Assembly: GCA_003505715.1 (NCBI GenBank)
Contig: DNXU01000049.1
Span: 1 to 8,165, forward strand
Source: Cyanobacteria bacterium UBA8803
GTDB taxonomy: Bacteria > Cyanobacteriota > Cyanobacteriia > Cyanobacteriales > Coleofasciculaceae
Length of the DNA stretch: 8,165 nucleotides
Reading direction: 5' to 3'
The notes under the pieces are model-generated. The model saw only the letters and a list, made by a program, of their open reading frames with translations. It was not told where the DNA came from and searched no databases. Positions 1-6,300 of this stretch are shown piece after piece. Each line of letters starts with the position of its first letter. The first letter of the stretch is position 1. Position numbers and translations under genes: made by a program.

Positions 1-5
1 TAACG

Positions 6-41
6 GAAGAAAAGTGGAGAGGCGCGACTTAAGTCCGCCTC
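6..41 (-). terminator. Possible intrinsic terminator at the end of the gene cluster
   Basis: On the minus strand, positions 41-19 fold into a hairpin: GAGGCG pairs with CGCCTC, then GAC pairs with GTC around a TTAA loop, with one bulged base. It is followed by a pyrimidine-rich tail (CTCCACTTTTCTT). The stem lies about 115 bases past the DUF928 stop. The T-tract is interrupted, so strength is uncertain. Confidence 0.4.
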
Positions 42-59
42 GTAACATCTTTTGAGAAT

Positions 60-80
60 CCCCCTGATTTTATCTGGGGG
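60..80. repeat. Hairpin-forming inverted repeat downstream of the DUF928 gene
   Basis: CCCCC at 60-64 pairs with GGGGG at 76-80, then after one T-T mismatch GAT pairs with ATC around a TTT loop. There is no T-run on either side, so it is not a standard terminator. It may help end or protect the 3' end of the transcript together with the hairpin at 19-41. Positions 1-156 otherwise show no gene. Confidence 0.4.
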
Positions 81-156
81 AGTACGTCAAGTATGAATGC
101 AACTTGGTATGACCTAAACTTATAGCCCGCCCGATCGGGTTGCCCCACCACTCCCC

Positions 157-1053
157 TTAATTTTTAGCTAAACGTTGCCGTTCTTGCGCCGTTACTTGAG
201 TCAATCCTACTTGGTCGAGCAGAGCAAGCAGGGTTTCGCTGAGCGATCTATCACTAGGATCTGCCATCTGAGCCTTTGATATTTCAGCTAGGGCGTTATA
301 CCAAATTCCCGATCGCGCATAAACCAAGCTGCGATCGCGAAGGGTATGTGCTGGAGAATTGGAATCTGAAGTCACTTGGGCTAATTGTTGTTCTAATTGG
401 GGTGTAGTCGGCACGCGCTCAATTGAACTCATTAAGCGAGGATTAGCTGAGGGCCGCCTGGAATTGCAAAGTAGCGTAACCGACCATATGTATACCTTCC
501 CAGTTGCGAGTTCTGCTCGATCTGAGGGAAGTTCCACCTGCGTCATCCCAACTTGGGGAGAGTCGATATGTTTTTCAAACAGTGGGCGGGGAACTCCAGG
601 CTCTACTAAGGTAAACTTGATTGGCACTGATACAGGTTGTGACAAGTACCAGAAGAAGGTGGGATAACCTGAAGTAGTCTGCCCGACATAATCTTTGGAG
701 GGAATTAATAAGGTTAGTAAGTCTCCTGACAAGGATTGGTCGCAACCCCGCGAGCCAGAGCCTTGACTGCGTCGGGGATTGGGCTTTATGGGCGGCACGT
801 ATTGTTTGATAGCAGGGGTTGGTAATTGGCGTAATTGCTGAGTGCCATCAGCCTTCAGTGGTTCGTTCCCTACCCTGTCCGAGAGTGTTAGATTTGGAGA
901 ATTTGGCTGAGCGCTGGCAGGTGCTAGAAAGTTAAAATTCTTTGAATGCCTAAAAAAGGGTATTTGGGGTGAGGATAACAAACCAAACAGTTGCAGGGAA
1001 ATAAGGGATGTTGTACCTGCGATTAGAGTTGCTAATTTTTGGAGGCTTGCCAT
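157..1053 (-). CDS. Exported DUF928 protein
   Basis: This is a protein of unknown function, 298 residues from the ATG at 1053. Residues about 6-28 are a hydrophobic segment, and APASAQ offers a signal peptidase site near 48/49, so it is probably periplasmic or outer-surface. The middle shows DUF928 hallmarks: a Gly/Arg-rich lead-in (GSGSRGC), LLTLLIPSKDYVGQTTSGYPTF-type strand with FFWYL near 133-137, a Pro-rich Ig-like part, and KVYIWSVTLLC. The only two cysteines, C104 and C196, lie in this domain and could form a disulfide. The C-terminal 60 residues (LVYARSGIWYNALAEI, LLDQVGL) look helical and TPR-like, as in other members. A GTG at 1068 in the same frame would add five residues; I prefer the ATG because AGGTGG at 1065-1070 then serves as its ribosome-binding site. 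In cyanobacteria this family is often found beside CHASE2 and haemagglutinin genes, as here; its role is not known. Confidence 0.92.
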   Translation of the reverse strand: MASLQKLATLIAGTTSLISLQLFGLLSSPQIPFFRHSKNFNFLAPASAQPNSPNLTLSDRVGNEPLKADGTQQLRQLPTPAIKQYVPPIKPNPRRSQGSGSRGCDQSLSGDLLTLLIPSKDYVGQTTSGYPTFFWYLSQPVSVPIKFTLVEPGVPRPLFEKHIDSPQVGMTQVELPSDRAELATGKVYIWSVTLLCNSRRPSANPRLMSSIERVPTTPQLEQQLAQVTSDSNSPAHTLRDRSLVYARSGIWYNALAEISKAQMADPSDRSLSETLLALLDQVGLTQVTAQERQRLAKN

Positions 1054-1064
1054 GAAGTTAAATA

Positions 1065-1070
1065 CCACCT
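1065..1070 (-). promoter_or_regulatory. Ribosome-binding site of the DUF928 gene
   Basis: AGGTGG on the minus strand lies 11 bases before the ATG at 1053 and differs from AGGAGG at one base. It overlaps the alternative GTG start at 1068, which argues for the ATG. The spacing is slightly long. Confidence 0.5.
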
Positions 1071-1146
1071 AAATGATTTTAGATTTTAGACCTTCATTCG
1101 TTACCCCACGTTCAATTTTTAATTCTGAGGACACGATATCCTCGCT

Positions 1147-3138
1147 TTAATCCAAAACTTGGTAAACTACTGCTGGTTGCTCGCGGCCTCTTAGTATTAC
1201 GCTACCAATGGGTTTGGTGGTGAATTTATTTTGTAGGTACTGGTAAGTTTCTTCATTAATTAAAATCCGGCAAATTCCCCCATCTAAAGATTTATCGTAA
1301 CTTTCCAATCGAGAGGCCACATTCACACTATCTCCTAAAGTTGTATAGTCTACCCTTTGGGAACTCCCCAAGCTGCCAGTCACGACTGCGCCCGTAGCAA
1401 TGCCCACTCGCATCGCAGTTCGGGGATATCCTTGTAACTGCCATTGTTGATTGAGGTTCTCCAACCGCTCGGCCATAGCTAAAGCACATTGAACCGCAGC
1501 TATAGCATCTTGGGCAATCTCGTCTGAAGTGGTACGGGGTATCGGTACGCCAAATACAGCCATGATCGCATCCCCGATAAATTTATCGACAATGCCGCCA
1601 TGCTGTAATACTAACTCAACCATAGCTTCCATGTATTCGTTCAGCCAATCCATAAGAATTTCCGGCTCCATGACTTCGGCAACAGTACTGAACCCTTGGA
1701 GATCTGAAAATAGGACTGTAGCTGTCATTTTCCGCCCTTTCAGGCGTCCTTGAGCAAGTAACTCATGGCGATCGCGCCAAATTGCTTCGGCAATGGGTTG
1801 AGTAACGTGGCGTCCGAACAAATTCATTACTGTTTGCCGTTCCTGATGCTCTTCATGGGCAATGTAACCCGTGAGCAAGGTGGCAGATCCTAACAACGCT
1901 AGTGCTGGAGGGATCGCGGGTATCCACCAGCCACCTACAATAAAGGCTAGGTAGGTGCTGCCTGCTAGACTTCCCGTTGCTAACAACAGGCTAACTACTG
2001 TCCACAAGGGCAATAAATTACCCACACCTCCCGCATCTCGCAACGTCCAGCACAAAGTAGCACCTGTAAACGACCAGAAGACAATCCACAAGCCTTCTAT
2101 TGGTTCAGACCAGGTCTTGATTCCCGATCGCCCTTCTAGTACTGCACTCAGAAAATGGCTGATGGTATTAGCTTGAATTTCCACCCCAGCCGTGCGTTCC
2201 TGGGTAGCGATGCGATCGCTGCTGTAAGGAGTATAGAAGAAATCATTCAAGCTAGTTGCAGTGGCTCCAATTAAAATAATGCGATCGCGCATCAAGTCCG
2301 TGGGTATCCGATCTTGCAGCACCTCGGTCATCGATACCGTGCGGAAGCTCCCACCAGCACCCCGATAGTTTAATAAAATTTGGTAGCCGCCGTCATCAGC
2401 TCTAACATAACCACCGTCATTGGGCGTAAAAGGTCGAAAAATACCCTTACCCCACTGGAAAACCTGGGGATCGCTGGCGGTGGGTTGGGGTAAGATATTC
2501 TGCTCTTCTAGATAGAAGAGAGCCAATCTCATGCCAAAAGAAACAGTCGGTTGGTCATTTTTGATTAGATAGAGCAAGGCTCGACGCAGCTTGCCATCGT
2601 TGTCTGCAACAATATTATTAAACCCAACCTGACCGAGTCGGTCGAGTACGGGTGGCGGAGCGATCGCTAAATTCGGTTCTGCCTCATTGAGGTTCTCAAT
2701 ACCAATCAAGTTAGGCGTACTTTGGAAAACCCGCTCTAGTTCGGCATTACCGGGTGGAACGGGTAAATCTCGATACAGGTCAAGACCAATGGCTTTGGGG
2801 TTTTGCGCTTTGATTTTCTCGATTAGCTGAGCCAGCACTAGATCCGGAATTGGCCACTGTCTGACCCGTTTTAGATCGGCTTCATCAATACCAACAATAA
2901 CAATCCGTTCGTCACGAGTTTCTTGAGGACGCCAACGCACGTATTGGTCAAAGGCTGCCCATTCCCAAGACTCCAACCAACCGCACAACCTTAAAGCGAT
3001 CGCAATTCCTGCTACCGTGGGAGCAACCAACCAGACACCGCGCCATTGCCAAATTCTTTGTTTTACATTGGAAAATAGGGAGAGGAATGAGGGAGAGGGA
3101 TTTTTATTCCTTCGTTTTGAGCGATCGCTCATGGGCAT
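1147..3138 (-). CDS. CHASE2-domain membrane adenylate cyclase (class IIIb)
   Basis: The protein should make cAMP from ATP in the cytoplasm in answer to a signal sensed outside the membrane. Counting from the ATG at 3138 (663 residues): basic N-terminus, transmembrane helix about 35-55, CHASE2 sensor about 38-347 (WAAFDQYVRWRP, DERIVIVGIDEADL, NPKAIGLDLY, LNYRG, RDRIILIGATA), three further helices about 346-366, 375-400 and 402-425, a short linker, then the cyclase domain about 469-662. Catalytic residues are all present: metal-binding D479 (FSDLQGFS) and D523, purine-contact K519 (DKFIGD) and T599 (YTTLGD), and N606 and R610 (VNVASRLE). Lys plus Thr indicates the IIIb adenylate cyclase subtype. 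The frame is open up to a TTG at 3222, but that start has no ribosome-binding site and adds 28 residues unlike the family; ATG at 3138 or 3132 is preferred. The gene lies 224 bases after the exoprotein stop. The ligand of CHASE2 is unknown. Confidence 0.96.
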   Translation of the reverse strand: MPMSDRSKRRNKNPSPSFLSLFSNVKQRIWQWRGVWLVAPTVAGIAIALRLCGWLESWEWAAFDQYVRWRPQETRDERIVIVGIDEADLKRVRQWPIPDLVLAQLIEKIKAQNPKAIGLDLYRDLPVPPGNAELERVFQSTPNLIGIENLNEAEPNLAIAPPPVLDRLGQVGFNNIVADNDGKLRRALLYLIKNDQPTVSFGMRLALFYLEEQNILPQPTASDPQVFQWGKGIFRPFTPNDGGYVRADDGGYQILLNYRGAGGSFRTVSMTEVLQDRIPTDLMRDRIILIGATATSLNDFFYTPYSSDRIATQERTAGVEIQANTISHFLSAVLEGRSGIKTWSEPIEGLWIVFWSFTGATLCWTLRDAGGVGNLLPLWTVVSLLLATGSLAGSTYLAFIVGGWWIPAIPPALALLGSATLLTGYIAHEEHQERQTVMNLFGRHVTQPIAEAIWRDRHELLAQGRLKGRKMTATVLFSDLQGFSTVAEVMEPEILMDWLNEYMEAMVELVLQHGGIVDKFIGDAIMAVFGVPIPRTTSDEIAQDAIAAVQCALAMAERLENLNQQWQLQGYPRTAMRVGIATGAVVTGSLGSSQRVDYTTLGDSVNVASRLESYDKSLDGGICRILINEETYQYLQNKFTTKPIGSVILRGREQPAVVYQVLD

Positions 3139-3362
3139 TGATTGTTTGTAGTAACCACTTAAGTGGTTGAAAAGGCTGTATTTCCTCGCCCTAAAGCGCT
3201 GACTACGAACCTGTTGATACAAGAAAAGATGCTAAATGAATCAGCCCTACAAGCTTGAGGGGTTAGAGCGGCAAGATGCGTAAGTCCTGATTAATGCTGG
3301 GTATCCGAGCCAGCCAACGCAGCTTCAGGAACCTGTTGACCAAGATTAGACAATCGCTTCGT
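3139..3362. other. Intergenic region between exoprotein and cyclase genes
   Basis: These 224 bases hold no convincing gene. Besides the palindrome at 3153-3168 they contain an inverted pair GCTGG/CCAGC (3296-3300 with 3310-3314, nine-base loop), a short imperfect hairpin around AAGCTT at 3245-3261, an 11-base direct repeat GAACCTGTTGA (3207-3217 and 3329-3339), and the sequence TGCGTAAGTCCTGA at 3277-3290. None is followed by a clear T-run on the minus strand, so a strong terminator after the exoprotein gene is not evident and read-through into the cyclase is possible. Confidence 0.5.
3153..3168. promoter_or_regulatory. 16-bp perfect palindrome just upstream of the cyclase start
   Basis: AACCACTTAAGTGGTT is fully self-complementary and ends 14 bases before the ATG at 3138. 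It could be an operator for a dimeric regulator or a hairpin over the translation-start region. If translation instead starts at the TTG at 3222, it lies inside the coding frame and encodes part of NHLSGYY. No clear promoter boxes were found around it. Confidence 0.4.
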
Positions 3363-6300
3363 CTAATTTGAGCGAGACCCTGTAGTGGTATTGCAAATCA
3401 AGGCATCAGCCCTGGTAACTGAGCCTAACTGGGGAACACTACCTACAATAATACGCCCATCTGCTGTAACCGTCATTCCCTTTGCTTCCTGAATGGGATC
3501 GCCCGGTTGCCAGAAAGCAGGAATTGCGGACTGGGCAGGGGAAGGCGAAGAATTAGCCGATCGCCTAGTCCCTGAGGTTAACCCTTGCACCTCAGTCACA
3601 GCATACCTCCCGTTGATAGCATTGTCGTAGGGAGTAGCAGGTAACCCGCCCGTACCTGTGACGATAAAACTGCCTGCCACAGCGTTGCGACGAGCCAGAC
3701 AACTATCGGCAATGACTTGGTCTGGTGGGATAAAATTGCTGGAGAGCGATGTCAGGGAATTTTGCAAAAAGGTGAAATCGGGAATAGTGACCGCACCACT
3801 GATACCCAGCGTCGAGGAAGCGGAGATATCCACTCTACCATTGCCACGAAACCGGAGAAAGTCTCCTGGGTTGCGCCCTACGGCAGTGGCTTGACCCCGA
3901 TCGAAGAGGTCAGCTAAAAAGACATCTGAGTTAATTGTGATATTACCGCCTGCTCCTTGGAAGGCATTGGCAAGAATATCGCTATCTTCTAGGGCAATAA
4001 ATAAGGTCGAGTTAATGGTAATGTTGCCGCCACCGCCAGTGCCGTCAAAGACGCTGGTGCTAATTAGACTACTATTGCTCAGGCGGGTATCTTCAGCGTT
4101 GATGGTGATATCGCCACCTCCTACTTGTGTGGACGTGGCTGTAATTTCACCGCGATTGGCTCTGAGGAGTTCGGTATTGATAGTAATATTACCTGCTGGG
4201 CCTGTGCCCTGACTGTTGGAGGTAACCGAGGCATCCGTTAATTTCAATGACTCAGTAGCAATATTGATGTCACCGCCATTACCTAAAGCTTCTGGGTTCA
4301 CAGTGCTGGAAATGCTACTGTTGCTCACAGCAACCCCCTGTTGTGCCTGCACGAAGATACGTCCAGCATTTCCCTGCCCGCTGGTACTCGCGGAGAGTTC
4401 AGAGTTATTGCTCAGCAAGAGCGATCGCGCCGCAATAGATATATCATTGCCATTACCGATGGCTCCTGCTGCTACTGCACTAGAAGCCGAACTGTTATCA
4501 AAGGAGACGGTATCGCTGACTTTAATCTCCACTTGTCCGGCATTTCCCTGTCCTGCCGTCCTAGCTGAGAGTTGAGAACCATTGGAGAGCAAAAGGGATC
4601 TACCCATGAGGTCGATCTCCTCAGCGTTGCCAACGGCCCCCTCTGCCACAGCACTACTAATTTGGCTGCTATTAGTTAAGGAAATACTCCCGGTAGCCTG
4701 CACGGCGATCCGACCTGCATCTCCTCTACCCGCTGTAGAGGCACTCAGGCTAGCATTATGGTTTAGGGCAAGTGTATCAGTTTGGATCTCAATCTTGCCA
4801 CCTGCACCGACAGCGTTGGCATTAACTGCTGTAGCGATCGAGCTATTATCCAGGTTGACAATATTGGCATCCCGTACTAAGACATTGCCAGCACTGCCTT
4901 GACCTGAGGTACTGGCATTAACAGCTGCACCATTAGATAAGGAAAGCGATCGCGTTTGCAAATTAATACTACTCGCTTGCTGAGCCACTGCCCCTGAGTT
5001 CACTGCTGTCGAAATAGTGCTATTACCAGATAGAGAAATCGACTCAGCATTATAGATAGAAATACTGCCAGCATCTCCCCGTCCCGCCGTACTGGCATTA
5101 ACAGCTGCACCATTAGTTAAGGAAAGCGATCGCGTTTGCAAATTAATACTACTCGCTTGCTGAGCCACTGCACCTGAGTTCACTGCTGTTGAAATGGTGC
5201 TATTGCCAGATAAAGAAACCGACTCAGCATTAAGAACGGCAATAGTACCAGCATTCCCCGTGCCAGAGGTTGCTGCCGATATTTGAGAATTATTGGTTAG
5301 GGTAAGTGATGGAGTAAGCAGCTGGATCTCTTGAGAGTTCCCCACCCCTCCCAACTCCACTGCTGTAGTAATTTTACTGCCATTGGCTAAGGAAATGGTA
5401 TTCCCAGCTTGTAGGTCTATACGTCCAGTATTACCCGTACCCGAAGTACTGGCAGCGATCGCACCATTATCCAAGGATATCGAATCGGCATCCCGTACCG
5501 TAATGCTGCCAGCATCTCCCCGTCCCGCCGTACTGGCATTAACAGCTGCACCATTAGTTAAGGAAAGCGATCGCGTTTGCAGATTAATACTACTCGCTTC
5601 CTGAGCTACTGCGCCGGGATTCACTGCTGTCGAAATAGTGCTATTACCAGAGAGAGATACCAAGTCAGCGTCCCTGACAAAAATGTCTCCAGCACTGCCA
5701 TTGCCAGAGGTGCTGGCAGTGAGTTTCCCACTATTATCTAGGGCAAGAGACCGACTTTGGATATCAATAGTGCCACCGTCACCCCCAGCGCCAACCTCTA
5801 CAGCTGTAGAAATGGAACTATCGCTTACGGTAACTAAGTTGGCATTGAGGATCTGAATAGTCCCAGCATTCCCCTGTCCCAAAGTGCTGGCGTCTAGGAA
5901 AGCTTGATTGGTGAGCGTGAGTGACGGGGTTTCAATAATAATATCACTCCCGTTACCTGAGGCTCCAGTTTCCACTCGGCTCAAGACTCCTGCACCTTCA
6001 TCAAAAGAGACTGACTCGCTGGCTTGAATAGTCACCTTGCCAGCATCGCCAGCTGCAAAAGTACTGGAATTCAAAAAAGCCCGATTGATACCATGAACTT
6101 CCGGTGCCGTAATGTTAATATCGCCGCCACTACCCTGCCCTTCGGTGAGGCTTTGCACTCCACCTCCATCAAAGGATACTCTCTCGCTGGCTTCCAGGAT
6201 GACATCGCCTCCAGCTCCTTCCCCTGTGGTCAAAGAACTTAGCCGAGCGCTATTGGTAAGAGAGATAGTTGAGGCTGTAATTTCAATGTTACCTCCCATC

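Larger units (their letters stand above)
4170..5840 (-). repeat. Tandem beta-helix repeat array, about 180 bp per unit, inside the exoprotein gene
   Basis: The array encodes residues 766-1322. Each unit of 58-60 residues has an A half (like xSLSGNSTISTAVNxGAV, ending QTR or similar) and a B half (SLSLTNGAAVNASTAGRGDA, then a short beta strand). A halves start at residues 766, 825, 913, 972, 1032, 1092, 1150, 1209 and 1267. The B half at 856-884 is followed directly by a second B-type half at 885-912 (bases 5400-5483), so one A half is missing there. Three units are nearly identical at the DNA level and are listed separately. Repeats of this kind build right-handed parallel beta-helices in exoproteins of this class. 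Confidence 0.9.

Noticed and set aside
359..667. 102-codon plus-strand frame opposite the DUF928 gene
   Set aside because: It overlaps a well-supported DUF928 domain on the other strand and shows no recognisable motif or ribosome-binding site.
1069..1146. Promoter for the DUF928 gene (TTGAAC and TAAAAT boxes on the minus strand)
   Set aside because: The spacing between the boxes is about 21 bases, too long for a standard promoter, and AT-rich boxes of this quality are common by chance. A 5-bp hairpin right after the cyclase stop (1127-1143) is also too weak to call a terminator.
3139..3222. N-terminal extension of the cyclase from the TTG at 3222
   Set aside because: No ribosome-binding site precedes the TTG, the extra residues do not resemble the usual start of the family, and ATG codons at 3138 and 3132 fit better. 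It is not fully excluded.
4472..4654. Minus-strand 60-codon frame inside the exoprotein gene in another frame
   Set aside because: It is an out-of-frame reading of the repeats with no features of its own.
4863..5663. CRISPR-like array
   Set aside because: Units are 180 bases long, in frame with a coding sequence and with no short spacers; they are protein repeats.
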